A stretch of DNA of 64,000 nucleotides. Source: Ensifer sp. USDA 6670. Its GTDB lineage: Bacteria; Pseudomonadota; Alphaproteobacteria; Rhizobiales; Rhizobiaceae. The position numbers were made by a program, and so were the translations under genes. The notes under the pieces are model-generated. The model was not told where the DNA came from, did not search any database, and saw nothing but the letters and a program-made list of their open reading frames with translations. Shown piece by piece: positions 8,965-17,357 of the stretch (position 1 is its first letter; each line of letters opens with the position of its first letter). The stretch is taken from contig ATWE01000005.1 of NCBI GenBank assembly GCA_000421085.1, positions 248,001-312,000 on the forward strand, given 5' to 3'.

Positions 8965-9053
8965 TTTCGGCGGTCTCCGATGGTAGGAACGGCGTTGGCA
9001 TTGATCTATATAGGCACGAGATGATGCTTCAAGTGCGACGGGAGACGAGGCGG

Positions 9054-10280
9054 ATGATCGACGTACTGATTGCCGGGGGCGGCTATGTCGGCCTCTCGCT
9101 TGCCGTATCGCTGAAAAAGGCGGCACCCCATCTCGATGTCATGGTCGTCGATGCCGCGCCGGAAGGCGTGTGGAAGAAGGACGAGCGGGCATCGGCCGTC
9201 GCCGCCGCTGCCGAGCGGATGCTCGACGTCCTCGGCGTCTGGCAGGCGATCGCGCCCGAGGCCGAGCCGATCCTCAGGATGGTGATCACCGATTCGAAGA
9301 CGGCCGATCCGGTCCGGCCGGTCTTCCTTACATTCGAGGGCGAGGGCGAGGACAACGGCGGCGACGGCCGCCCCTTCGCCCATATGGTGCCGAATACGGC
9401 GCTCGTCGGTGCGCTGCGCCGCGCCTGCGACGAACTCGGCGTTTCGATCCGGCCGTCGACCCTGGTGGAGAGCTTCAACAGCGGAGATCATTCCGTCGCC
9501 GTTGCTCTGGCGGGCGGCGAGACGCTCGAGGCGCGGCTGCTGGTCGCCTGCGACGGCGTTCGTTCGAGGCTGCGCGAGGCGGCGGGCATCAAGGTCGTCG
9601 AGTTCGATTACGGCCAGTCGGGCATCGTCACCACCGTCGAGCACGAGCGTCCGCATGGCGGAACGGCGGAGGAGCATTTCCTGCCTGCCGGTCCCTTCGC
9701 GACGCTGCCGCTCAAGAATAACCGTTCCTCGCTCGTCTGGACCGAGAGCACCTATGACGCCGAGCGTCTGGTGAAGGAGGATGATTTCATCTTCGAGGAG
9801 GAACTGGAGCGCCGGTTCGGCCATAAGCTCGGCCGTCTCAAGGTGGTCGGCGGCCGGCGTGCCTTCCCGCTCGGCCTCACGCTTGCCCGCGACTTCGTCG
9901 CGCCGCGTTTCGCGCTCGCCGGGGATGCCGCGCACGGCATCCACCCGATTTCCGGCCAGGGGCTCAATCTCGGCTTCAAGGATGTTGCGGCCCTCGCCGA
10001 AACGATCGTCGAGGCGGACCGCCTGGGCCTCGATATCGGCTCGCTCGCCATTCTGGAGCGCTACCAGACGTGGCGGCGCTTCGATACCTTCCGGATGGGC
10101 GTTACGACGGATGTCCTCAACCGGCTCTTCTCCAACGACATCATGCCCGTGCGGGTCGTGCGCGACCTCGGCCTCGGCCTGGTCGATCGCCTGCCGTCGC
10201 TCAAGAAGTTCTTCATCCGCCAGGCGGCGGGCACTCCCGGCAGAAACGATCCGCGGCTGCTCGCCGGCGAGCCGATTTGA
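9054..10280 (+). CDS. UbiH/UbiF-type FAD-dependent monooxygenase
   Basis: A flavoprotein hydroxylase of the UbiH/UbiF/Coq6 family, 408 residues, expected to hydroxylate a ring position during ubiquinone synthesis. It has the dinucleotide fold DVLIAGGGYVGLSLA at the N-terminus, the middle motif CDGVRSRLRE and the second FAD motif GDAAHGIHPISGQGLN. The start is the ATG at 9054, preceded by GGGAG and GAGG; an in-frame ATG at 9021 would add 11 residues. Which ring carbon it acts on cannot be told from sequence. It is divergent from tesB. Confidence 0.88.
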   Translation: MIDVLIAGGGYVGLSLAVSLKKAAPHLDVMVVDAAPEGVWKKDERASAVAAAAERMLDVLGVWQAIAPEAEPILRMVITDSKTADPVRPVFLTFEGEGEDNGGDGRPFAHMVPNTALVGALRRACDELGVSIRPSTLVESFNSGDHSVAVALAGGETLEARLLVACDGVRSRLREAAGIKVVEFDYGQSGIVTTVEHERPHGGTAEEHFLPAGPFATLPLKNNRSSLVWTESTYDAERLVKEDDFIFEEELERRFGHKLGRLKVVGGRRAFPLGLTLARDFVAPRFALAGDAAHGIHPISGQGLNLGFKDVAALAETIVEADRLGLDIGSLAILERYQTWRRFDTFRMGVTTDVLNRLFSNDIMPVRVVRDLGLGLVDRLPSLKKFFIRQAAGTPGRNDPRLLAGEPI

Positions 10281-10308
10281 ACGCAACCGTTTGCGTCGGT
10301 GTTCGCCC

Positions 10309-10509
10309 TCAGTCCTCGATCTTGCGCGCCTCGGAGACCAGCATGATCGGCACGCCGTCTCGGATCGGATAGGCGAGGCGGGCCTTTTCGGACACCAGTT
10401 CGTTGGCTTCCGGATCGTAGCTGAGGCGGCCCTTGGTCAGAGGACAGACGAGCAGTTCCAGGAGTTTCGGATCAACCTTGCTGGCGTTGATGTCCATCGC
10501 TCTTTTCAT
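10309..10509 (-). CDS. Trm112/UPF0434 family protein
   Basis: A 66-residue protein of the Trm112 family, beginning [19 protein letters not shown] and ending in the conserved [11 protein letters not shown]. In eukaryotes Trm112 is the activator of several methyltransferases; the bacterial role is not settled. The single Cys (LVCP) instead of a full zinc site is usual for the bacterial short form. Its start overlaps the stop of the Lon-domain gene by ATGA, indicating translational coupling. A later Met (MDINASK) is an alternative start. Confidence 0.88.
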   Translation of the reverse strand: MKRAMDINASKVDPKLLELLVCPLTKGRLSYDPEANELVSEKARLAYPIRDGVPIMLVSEARKIED

Positions 10510-11186
10510 TGCAGAATATTGTCGAGGTCGCCGAAGTTGCGGGCGAGCACGATTTCGGTGATGGCGATCAGCGTTTCGGCCCGCGTCTTCAGATCGGGGG
10601 CCTCCAGCAACGCCTGTTTTTCCGCCGGTCCATAGGGCGACATCATTGCCATGGAGTTGACGAGGGTACGGTTGCTTGCGCGTTCCACGCTTTCCCAGTC
10701 GGCTTCGAGCTTGTTGGCGTCGAGATAGGCCCGGAAGGCTGCGAGAAGCGCCTCCCGGTCGACGAGGCTCTCATCGTCAGGATTTTCGAGATCGCTCCCG
10801 AAGGGGCCGATGCGGAAACGGCGGTAGCCGCGGCAGCCGGCTACCTCTGCGAAAAGCCGGAAGCGGCACACGCCGGTGAGAGAGGTGATGTAGCGACCGT
10901 CGCCGGTCTCGGCGAAAGAGGTGATCCGGCCGATGCAGCCCACCTGGCAAAGCGCCGGCACCGATGAGGCGTCGATGTCGTTGCGGCCTTCCGCGAAGGA
11001 GGGCTGAACGATGCCGATCAGCCGGTTGCCGGCGAGCGCATCGTCGAACATGGCGAGATAGCGCGGTTCGAAGATGTTGAGCGGGAGTTGTGCGCCGGGC
11101 AGCAGGAGCGCGCCCGTCAAGGGAAACACCGGAAGAATCTCCGGTAAGTCCTTCGGACCGAGATAGCGCGCATTTCCGACATGCAT
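10506..11186 (-). CDS. LON N-terminal substrate-binding domain protein
   Basis: A 226-residue protein made only of the Lon N-terminal (LON-SB) domain: [30 protein letters not shown] is the recognisable first part. The AAA ATPase and Ser-Lys protease domains of true Lon are absent, so it is not the protease; a substrate-recognition or adaptor role is inferred. The start at [11 protein letters not shown] is chosen because the upstream extension is compositionally odd. It is translationally coupled to the Trm112 gene downstream. Confidence 0.88.
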   Translation of the reverse strand: MHVGNARYLGPKDLPEILPVFPLTGALLLPGAQLPLNIFEPRYLAMFDDALAGNRLIGIVQPSFAEGRNDIDASSVPALCQVGCIGRITSFAETGDGRYITSLTGVCRFRLFAEVAGCRGYRRFRIGPFGSDLENPDDESLVDREALLAAFRAYLDANKLEADWESVERASNRTLVNSMAMMSPYGPAEKQALLEAPDLKTRAETLIAITEIVLARNFGDLDNILQ

Positions 11187-11330
11187 TCCGACAGACCTTG
11201 CAGATAGCGGCCGCGCCTCATCGAGGCGCGGTGCCGTAGGACCAAAAAATGGTGCGGCCCTTCGAAATCTCAAGGGAGAAATACACCGGAATCGATCGGG
11301 CGGGGCTGAAAAATTCGACGCGAAGGCCGC

Positions 11331-12323
11331 TTACGAAAAGAGGATCGACGACAGCTTGCGCCGCGCGGCGATCGTTGCCGGGTCCTTCGGGCCCCACACC
11401 TCGAAGAACGACAGCAGTTCGCGCCGGGCCCCGTCGTCCTCGAAGCTGCGGTCGCGCTTCATGATCGTCAGGAGATGTTCGGCGGCGGCGGTGCGGTCGC
11501 CCTCGACATTGCGGAGCTTGGCGAGCTTGAGCCGTGCCGCGTGGTCGTCCGGATCCAGCGCGAGCTGGCGCTCCAGCGCGGCCGGGTCGCCGAGCTTGCG
11601 GGCCTCCTCGATCTGGTCGAGCTTTTTCGAGACGGCGGCGACGGCCGCTTCCGCGGCGAGCGCTTCCGGCAGGCCGGAAAGCGCCTGGCGCGCCTCGGCG
11701 ACCTGCCCGAGCGCGATCATGCATTCGATCATGCCGGCGACAGCCGCGGCGTTTTCCGGGTCGGCCTGGAGAACGGCACCGTAGAGTCCGGCGGCGTTCT
11801 GCGCGTCGCCTGCATCCATCAGCGCCTTAGCCTCGGCAAGCACGCTCTCGATCTCGGCCTTGCCGTCGTCTGCGGCCGGACCGGCGATCCGATCGATGAA
11901 CTCTTTGATCTGGCTCTCGGGCACGGCGCCCATGAAACCATCGACCGGGCGCCCGTCGATGAAGGCGATGACCGCGGGAATGGACTGAATGCCGAGCTGG
12001 CCGGCGATCGACGGATGGTCGTCGATGTTCATCTTGACGAGCTTCACCCGGCCGGCGGCTTCCCTCACCACCTTCTCGATGACAGGGGTCAATTGTTTGC
12101 AGGGCCCGCACCAGGGCGCCCAGAAATCCACGAGGACCGGCTGCCGGCGCGATGCCTCGAGCACGTCGCGGGTAAAGGCGGCGGTTGTGGTCTCCCTGAT
12201 CAGGTCGTCCGGGATCGGGCCGTTCGGGCCGCTCGCGCTGCTTGCCGGCTGTCCGCCGAAGGAGGCCGAGCCCGTCATCTGGGTGCCGAAGGAACCTTGA
12301 TAGGGATTGTCGCTACCGCTCAT
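11331..12323 (-). CDS. Thioredoxin-like protein with C-terminal TPR region (CnoX/YbbN-like)
   Basis: A 330-residue cytoplasmic co-chaperone or redox protein. A thioredoxin domain (about 45-150) with the active site WAPWCGPCKQ is followed by a helical tetratricopeptide region rich in Ala and Glu (about 160-325), the architecture of CnoX/YbbN. Because both active-site Cys are present it may be redox-active, unlike E. coli YbbN. The ATG at 12323 has GAGGAGAG just upstream. It sits in the same-strand run with the LON-domain and Trm112 genes. Confidence 0.9.
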   Translation of the reverse strand: MSGSDNPYQGSFGTQMTGSASFGGQPASSASGPNGPIPDDLIRETTTAAFTRDVLEASRRQPVLVDFWAPWCGPCKQLTPVIEKVVREAAGRVKLVKMNIDDHPSIAGQLGIQSIPAVIAFIDGRPVDGFMGAVPESQIKEFIDRIAGPAADDGKAEIESVLAEAKALMDAGDAQNAAGLYGAVLQADPENAAAVAGMIECMIALGQVAEARQALSGLPEALAAEAAVAAVSKKLDQIEEARKLGDPAALERQLALDPDDHAARLKLAKLRNVEGDRTAAAEHLLTIMKRDRSFEDDGARRELLSFFEVWGPKDPATIAARRKLSSILFS

Positions 12324-12382
12324 TCTTCTCTCCTCGCGGACTTGGGCGTCCGGCTTCATGCATTCGCGCCAAAGATCGTATG

Positions 12383-12892
12383 TCAGGCCGTCACTTTCAA
12401 GACAAGCGGCTCGTGCCCGGTCGCCTTCATGAAGCGCAGCATGTCCTTCGACGCGATCGAGGTCGTCTGGTCGTTCGAGAGCGGATGGCAGTTGATCGTC
12501 TCGAAGGCCATCAGCGTCTCGTCGAGAATGATCTTCACCTTGCCCTCGGTGTCGTTGATCGCGCCGAAGGCGGTGACGGCGCCCGGTATCACGCCCAGAT
12601 ATTCCATCAGCTTCTCCGGCTTGCCGAAGGAGACCTTGCTTGCCGCGCCGATGGTCTGATGAACGGTCTTCAGGTCCACCGCCGCGTGTTCCTCGACGGT
12701 AAGAAGGAAATAATTGTCCTTCTTGTCCTTCAGGAACAGGTTTTTTGTATGTCCGCCGGGGATTTCATCGCGCAGCGCCACCGATTCGGCGACGGTGAAG
12801 ACCGGCGCGTGCCGCTTCGTCCTGTGTTCGATCCCGAGTTCGTCGAGAAAACGGAAGAGGTCTTCCGCAGTCTTCGGCTCCGCCTTGCTCAT
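12383..12892 (-). CDS. YbaK/ProX-type prolyl-tRNA editing protein
   Basis: A trans-editing deacylase of the YbaK/PrdX family, 169 residues, which removes mischarged amino acids (Ala or Cys) from tRNA-Pro. Typical features are KNLFLKDKKDNYFLLTVEEHAAVDLK, with the catalytic-pocket Lys, and the GAVTAFGAIND segment. It protects cells whose prolyl-tRNA synthetase lacks its own editing insertion, as in many alphaproteobacteria. It is the first gene of a leftward run that continues to the thioredoxin-like gene 59 bases downstream. Confidence 0.9.
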   Translation of the reverse strand: MSKAEPKTAEDLFRFLDELGIEHRTKRHAPVFTVAESVALRDEIPGGHTKNLFLKDKKDNYFLLTVEEHAAVDLKTVHQTIGAASKVSFGKPEKLMEYLGVIPGAVTAFGAINDTEGKVKIILDETLMAFETINCHPLSNDQTTSIASKDMLRFMKATGHEPLVLKVTA

Positions 12893-13052
12893 GCTCCATC
12901 CTTTCCGCAGTCGCGATCTTCTCTCGGCCTGCTTTAAGGAGGAGCGAGACGTTCCGCAATCTCATGGGCGGCGCAGCGTAACCGGAAACGCGGCGTTCCC
13001 GGCCTTCGAATGCACTCGCGAAAAAATTCTTGGTATTCGCGTCATTTCCCTG

Positions 13053-13081
13053 TTGCATTTGAAAAGGGCTTGGGCCATATA
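13053..13081 (+). promoter_or_regulatory. Probable sigma-70 promoter of tRNA-Gly
   Basis: TTGCAT (13053-13058) and CATATA (13076-13081) are 17 bases apart and end 68 bases before the tRNA. The region is AT-richer than its surroundings. The match is by eye only. Confidence 0.45.
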
Positions 13082-13149
13082 GCGCCCGTCGCCGCAACAC
13101 AGGGCGACACCCCTGGTCCATCGACTACCCCCGGGCCTGGGTCTTATGA

Positions 13150-13224
13150 GCGGGTGTAGCTCAGGGGTAGAGCACAACCTTGCCAAGGTTGGGGTCGGGC
13201 GTTCGAATCGCCTCACCCGCTCCA
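13150..13224 (+). tRNA. tRNA-Gly (anticodon GCC)
   Basis: The full cloverleaf can be folded: acceptor GCGGGTG/CACCCGC, D-arm GCTC/GAGC, anticodon stem CAACC/GGTTG with loop TTGCCAA (anticodon GCC), T-arm with GTTCGAAT, discriminator T and an encoded CCA. It stands alone between a leftward gene run and the CobW-type gene. No sign of insertion is seen at its 3' end. Confidence 0.97.
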
Positions 13225-13255
13225 AATTTCCTCGGAAGATTTAGCAGTTTTATGA

Positions 13256-13277
13256 GCCCTTCGGGCGTCTTCTTTTT
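13256..13277 (+). terminator. Probable terminator of tRNA-Gly
   Basis: GCCC-TTC-GGGC is followed within 7 bases by TTCTTTTT. It is a short hairpin about 32 bases after the tRNA, weak but correctly placed. Confidence 0.5.
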
Positions 13278-13376
13278 GCGCAGCCGTGCTGCGCAGCGGC
13301 GTTTGTCCACGCTTTCCGCGCGCCGGAGCACGCCTTTGCCGACATTGCGTCAGCAAAGGCTGCCGAAAGCGCTCTA

Positions 13377-14366
13377 CTATCCGACGGCGGCCGGGCTCGC
13401 GCAGCATGCCATGAAGCCGTCGGTGATGATGTCCTTCGGAAGGTTGCGGCCGATGAAGACAAGGCGCGAGATGCGCTCTTCGCCGTCTTTCCAGGCGCGC
13501 TGGTGGTCGCCTTCCACCAGCATGTGGACGCCTTGGACGACATAGCGTTCGGCGTCGCCGGCAAAGGCGATGATGCCCTTCATCCGCAGCATGTCGGTAC
13601 CGAAGGTCCGCGCGGTCGTCTGGAGCCAGCGGAAGAATTTTTCCGGGTCGACGGGCCGGCGTTCGATCAGTGAAAAACTGGCGACATGGTCGTCATGCTC
13701 GTGATCGTGGTCCGCTTCGAGAAAGTCGGGCTCGACCTCGAGAATGCGGTCGAGATCGAAGGCATTGCGATCGAGCAGGCTGGCGATCTCGATATTGCAG
13801 CGCTGCGTCTTGAGGATGCCGGCCGTGGGATTGATGCGGCGGATGCGATCCTCCACGGCCTTCAGGCCTTCGGACGATACGAGATCGGTCTTGTTGAGGA
13901 TGATCGTGTCGGCGAAGGCCAATTGCTCCTGCGCTTCATGTGCACGGTCGATCTCGCCGAGAAGGTGCTTGGCGTCGACAACGGTAATGATGGAGTCGAG
14001 CCGTGTCTTGGACCGGACATCCTCGTCGACGAAGAAAGTCTGGGCGACCGGCGCGGGGTCGGCGAGGCCCGTCGTCTCTATCAGGATGCCGTCGAACCGC
14101 TCGCGCCTGCGCATCAGCGCTTCGATGATGCGGATCAAGTCCCCGCGCACCGTGCAGCAGATGCAGCCATTGTTCATTTCGAACACCTCCTCGTCGGCAT
14201 CGACGATGAGATCGTTATCGATGCCGACCTCGCCGAACTCGTTGACGATGACTGCGAATTTCTTGCCATGCGGCTCGGAGAGGATGCGGTTGAGAAGCGT
14301 GGTCTTTCCTGCTCCGAGATAGCCGGTGAGGACGGTGACGGGGGTGGGGACAAGCTGATCGGGCAT
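13377..14366 (-). CDS. CobW-type GTPase (G3E family, COG0523)
   Basis: A 329-residue P-loop GTPase of the G3E/COG0523 family, proposed metal-insertion chaperones. It has Walker A GYLGAGKTTLLN, the metal-binding GCICC in NNGCICCTVRGDL, the switch region ETTGLADPAPV and NKTDL for guanine recognition. An internal His/Asp-rich stretch (EADHDHEHDDHVASF) and a C-terminal CobW_C domain follow. The ATG at 14366 has GAGG nine bases upstream. No cobalamin genes are near. The His-rich loop and an AT-rich repeat upstream suggest zinc homeostasis rather than cobalt. Confidence 0.9.
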   Translation of the reverse strand: MPDQLVPTPVTVLTGYLGAGKTTLLNRILSEPHGKKFAVIVNEFGEVGIDNDLIVDADEEVFEMNNGCICCTVRGDLIRIIEALMRRRERFDGILIETTGLADPAPVAQTFFVDEDVRSKTRLDSIITVVDAKHLLGEIDRAHEAQEQLAFADTIILNKTDLVSSEGLKAVEDRIRRINPTAGILKTQRCNIEIASLLDRNAFDLDRILEVEPDFLEADHDHEHDDHVASFSLIERRPVDPEKFFRWLQTTARTFGTDMLRMKGIIAFAGDAERYVVQGVHMLVEGDHQRAWKDGEERISRLVFIGRNLPKDIITDGFMACCASPAAVG

Positions 14367-14441
14367 TGGCGGGAACCTCACTGTCGCATGGACGGCCGGG
14401 GGCTATGTTCCGGCTCGATGGGATACGTCATTCAACTAGTA

Positions 14442-14457
14442 AACGTAATAACGTAAC
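14442..14457 (-). promoter_or_regulatory. AT-rich tandem 8-mer upstream of CobW-type gene (possible Zur site)
   Basis: AACGTAAT and AACGTAAC stand directly next to each other, about 76 bases before the GTPase start. COG0523 genes are often controlled by the zinc regulator Zur, which binds AT-rich GTTA/TAAC elements. The match to a Zur consensus is loose, so this is only a candidate. Confidence 0.3.
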
Positions 14458-14540
14458 AAGACCGGGGGTTGTCAAGTCCGCTTCCGGCAGCTTCTGTAGA
14501 ACAGCGGGGTAGTCGTTCTTCCCAGGGCTGGCCGATGCTT

Positions 14541-15431
14541 TCAAAGCGGCTGCATGCGCCGCATGTCGGACAGTTGCCGCTTCATCTGATGAATACGCGC
14601 CTGGTAGTCCGCCGGCCGCCGCATTGCGACGCTTGTGGAGAGGATATCGATGACGACCAGGGCGGCGATACGCGAGATCGTGGGCGTGTACATGTTGGTG
14701 TTTTCCAACGTCTCGACGATCAAAGAAACGTCGCAGTAGTTCGTCAGCGGCGAATCCGACCCGGTCAGGCAGATGACGGTCGCTCCATTGTCGTGCGCGA
14801 TGCGCGCGATCTCGATGATGGATCGAGTCGTGCCGGTATTCGAAATGACGAAGGCGACCTCTCCCGGCTTCATCATCGAGGCCACCATCACCTGCTGATG
14901 CGAATCGAGTTCCGCGCCGCATGGTATGCCGAAGAGCGGGAATTTCTGCTGGGCGTCCCGCGCGACGATCCCCGATGCCCCGAAACCGAAGAAGACGATG
15001 GACCGGGCGGCCGCCAGTATGTCGATCGCCTTGTTCAAAGCCTGCTTGTCCAGTCGGGAGCGCGCCCAGTCGAGGCTCGTCATCGTGTAGTCGAAGATCT
15101 TCTCGGCCACCGTCTCCGGCTCATCGGTGTCGAGCAGCACCGAATGGGTGGCAGGCGTGCCGAGCGCAAGGCTTTGGGCAAGCCGGATCTTGAAGTCGGG
15201 AAACCCGCTGCATCCTATCGCCGTCGTGAATCGCAGGACGGTCGGCTGGCTCACTTGTGCGAGCGCTGCGGTTTCACCGACGGTGGCATTCAACATGCGC
15301 CGCGGGTCCTCCAGGACGACATCGGCCACTTTCCTGTCGGATTTGCGCAGTTCGGGGCGCATGGTCCGGATGACTTCGATGATGTTTCGTCCGCCAAGGC
15401 TGCGCCCATCGAGGCGCGAATCGGTATCCAT
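14541..15431 (-). CDS. MurR/RpiR-family transcriptional regulator
   Basis: A 296-residue sugar-responsive regulator. An N-terminal RpiR helix-turn-helix (about 15-90, with LRKSDRKVADVVL and VSQPTVLRFTTAIGCSGFPDF) is followed by a sugar isomerase (SIS) domain (about 125-260, IVFFGFGASGIVARDAQQKF and SNTGTTRSIIEIA) that binds a sugar phosphate. It is at the end of the leftward carbohydrate operon, 120 bases after the preceding stop, and probably controls both divergent operons. The start is ATG 15431 after AAAAGGA, with a TTG at 15437 also possible. Confidence 0.92.
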   Translation of the reverse strand: MDTDSRLDGRSLGGRNIIEVIRTMRPELRKSDRKVADVVLEDPRRMLNATVGETAALAQVSQPTVLRFTTAIGCSGFPDFKIRLAQSLALGTPATHSVLLDTDEPETVAEKIFDYTMTSLDWARSRLDKQALNKAIDILAAARSIVFFGFGASGIVARDAQQKFPLFGIPCGAELDSHQQVMVASMMKPGEVAFVISNTGTTRSIIEIARIAHDNGATVICLTGSDSPLTNYCDVSLIVETLENTNMYTPTISRIAALVVIDILSTSVAMRRPADYQARIHQMKRQLSDMRRMQPL

Positions 15432-15551
15432 GAGCAAGTTGTCCTTTTTCGATCTTTCTCATGATACCGCATGCTCCCGCAAATTGGAGCGGAAGACGGA
15501 ACATGCCGCAGATCAAAGTGCGTCCATCCCGCGCCCGATAGATCCGCGGCG

Positions 15552-16415
15552 CTACAGGGCGGCCCATTCGTAAGCGGTCCCCACGCGCGCCCTAAACAGC
15601 TGCGGAGATGTGGTCGATCGCGCCGCGGTGTCGATGAGCTCCGGTTCGATCGTGTTGAAGTCGAAGAGGCCGTAGTGATGGGCGACCATCGCAGCGACGC
15701 CGATCGCCCCGCTCAACTCGACCGCTTCGGCGAGCGTGAGATTGCCGGGCACGCCCCGGGAGGAGAGCTCCGGCCTCCGGCCGTTGACCGGCAGGAGCGC
15801 CACGTCTGGCTGCATTGCCTTGACTTCCTCGGCGAGGCCGTCGAACGGAACGGTGTCGCCGGAATGCCAAATCGTCACGTCCCGGCTTTTCAGCAGGAAG
15901 CCAAGGAACCGGTGATCGCCGTTTTCGTTCCGCTCCAGCGTCTCGTGCGCCGAGGGGGTGGCCACGACACGGAGCCCGCGGCAAAGATCGAGCGCCTCGC
16001 CGGCATCGATCGAAAGAATGCGTTCCTCACCGATCCCCGATCTTTCGAACGCTGCGGACCTGACCGCACGCGGGGCCACCAGCCGCGCCGACGGATTGGC
16101 CGTGAAGAGAGCCGGCAACGTTCCCGGGTCCATGTGGTCCGTGTGGGCATGGGTGCACAGGACGTAATCCACGCCGGCGAGTGCGGCCGGCTCGATCGGG
16201 GCCGGCATCATGCGGCGATGCGGATACTGCGTTCCCCGGTATTTTGCCGCAAGCGAATCGGAAAGATACGGATCGATGACCAGGCGGGCGCCCGCCATAT
16301 CGATGACGAATCCCGCCTGGCCGAGCCAGAGGAGGCGCGCCGGACTTCCGGACGTTTGCGCCAACTGCTCCGCAAGCGAGCCATCGAACCGTCTTTCCGT
16401 CAATCTGCACGTCAT
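15552..16415 (-). CDS. UlaG-like metallo-beta-lactamase-fold hydrolase
   Basis: A 287-residue metal-dependent hydrolase. The metal-binding motif THAHTDHMD and a later SGDT are visible, in the order seen in L-ascorbate-6-phosphate lactonase UlaG and its relatives. The likely reaction is opening of a sugar lactone or cleavage of a phosphorylated sugar derivative; the substrate is not known. It is separated from the hydroxyacid dehydrogenase by 6 bases and has AAGGGCG before its ATG. No signal peptide, so it is cytoplasmic. Confidence 0.85.
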   Translation of the reverse strand: MTCRLTERRFDGSLAEQLAQTSGSPARLLWLGQAGFVIDMAGARLVIDPYLSDSLAAKYRGTQYPHRRMMPAPIEPAALAGVDYVLCTHAHTDHMDPGTLPALFTANPSARLVAPRAVRSAAFERSGIGEERILSIDAGEALDLCRGLRVVATPSAHETLERNENGDHRFLGFLLKSRDVTIWHSGDTVPFDGLAEEVKAMQPDVALLPVNGRRPELSSRGVPGNLTLAEAVELSGAIGVAAMVAHHYGLFDFNTIEPELIDTAARSTTSPQLFRARVGTAYEWAAL

Positions 16416-16421
16416 CGCCCT

Positions 16422-17357
16422 TCAATCCTTCAGCGCCGAAAGGAGATTGTCCGCGGCGATCCGGGTCGCGCGGTCGACGCTTTCGGCCGTGAAACCGCCG
16501 ATATGGCTGGTCGCGATGACCTGCCCGTGGCCCGCCAGCCGTAGCGACACGGGGGGCTCGGGTTCGAAAACATCCGTTGCGTAACAGCCGACGCGCCCCT
16601 CGTCCAAGGCTTCGATCAGGGCATCTTCGTCGACCAGCCGCGCCCGGGCCGTATTGACGAGAATGAGTCCCGGTCGGGCCGAGCTCAACCGTTTGCGGTC
16701 GAGCAGCGCGGAGCCGTCCTTCGGCAGCGGGCAATGCAAGGACAGGATTTCCGCCTCTCCGACGATCTCGTCTATCTCGGCATATTCGAAACCGGAAGAA
16801 GGCAGGTTCAGGTTGGGGCGTAGAGGATCGTAGGCAATGACTTTCGCACCAAGAGCGACGACCATCCGCGCCACCTCGCGGCCGATCGCACCGCAGCCGA
16901 TGATACCGACCGTCCGGCCGCGGATTTCCATTCCGCGGATGCGGGGCCAATTGCCGGCCTTGATGCCAGTGTCGGCGAGGGGAATCGAGCGCAAGGCACT
17001 GAAAACGAGACCGATCGTGAGTTCGGCGACGCCGGGGGCATTCGCCCCCTCGGCAATCATTACTCTGACGCCCCTCTTTGCCAGCATGTCGACGGGCAGG
17101 TTGTCGACGCCGACGCCGTTTCGGCTGATCGCCTTCAGATTTCCGGCCGCTTCCACGACGCGCGGCGTCACCGGCTCAACGCCTGCGAGCCAGCCCACGC
17201 AGCCGGGAACGAGTTCAACAAGTTCGTCCTCGGTGGGTATAGCCCCCGCACGCGAATAGACGATGTCGAAGCCGTTGTCGCGCAGGCGCTCCACGTCCGG
17301 GTGCGGTTCTGCGGTGAGCGAGCGCGGCGTCACGAGGATTCGTGCCTGTGAAGTCAT
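16422..17357 (-). CDS. D-isomer-specific 2-hydroxyacid dehydrogenase (SerA-like)
   Basis: An NAD-dependent dehydrogenase of 311 residues. The Rossmann motif GRTVGIIGCGAIGREVARM, the catalytic Arg (VNTARARLVDEDAL), Glu (DVFEPEPP) and His (ATSHIGGFT) are all present. It resembles phosphoglycerate dehydrogenase but lacks the ACT regulatory domain and is in a catabolic operon, so it probably oxidises or reduces a sugar-derived 2-hydroxy acid. Its ATG overlaps the stop of the upstream gene by ATGA, showing coupling. Confidence 0.9.
   Translation of the reverse strand: MTSQARILVTPRSLTAEPHPDVERLRDNGFDIVYSRAGAIPTEDELVELVPGCVGWLAGVEPVTPRVVEAAGNLKAISRNGVGVDNLPVDMLAKRGVRVMIAEGANAPGVAELTIGLVFSALRSIPLADTGIKAGNWPRIRGMEIRGRTVGIIGCGAIGREVARMVVALGAKVIAYDPLRPNLNLPSSGFEYAEIDEIVGEAEILSLHCPLPKDGSALLDRKRLSSARPGLILVNTARARLVDEDALIEALDEGRVGCYATDVFEPEPPVSLRLAGHGQVIATSHIGGFTAESVDRATRIAADNLLSALKD

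Noticed and set aside
10506..11186. Lon protease
   Set aside because: Only the substrate-binding LON domain is present; ATPase and protease domains are missing and the gene is not truncated at either end.
13225..13376. Insertion or att site behind tRNA-Gly
   Set aside because: Only a short terminator hairpin is present and core genes continue on the other side.
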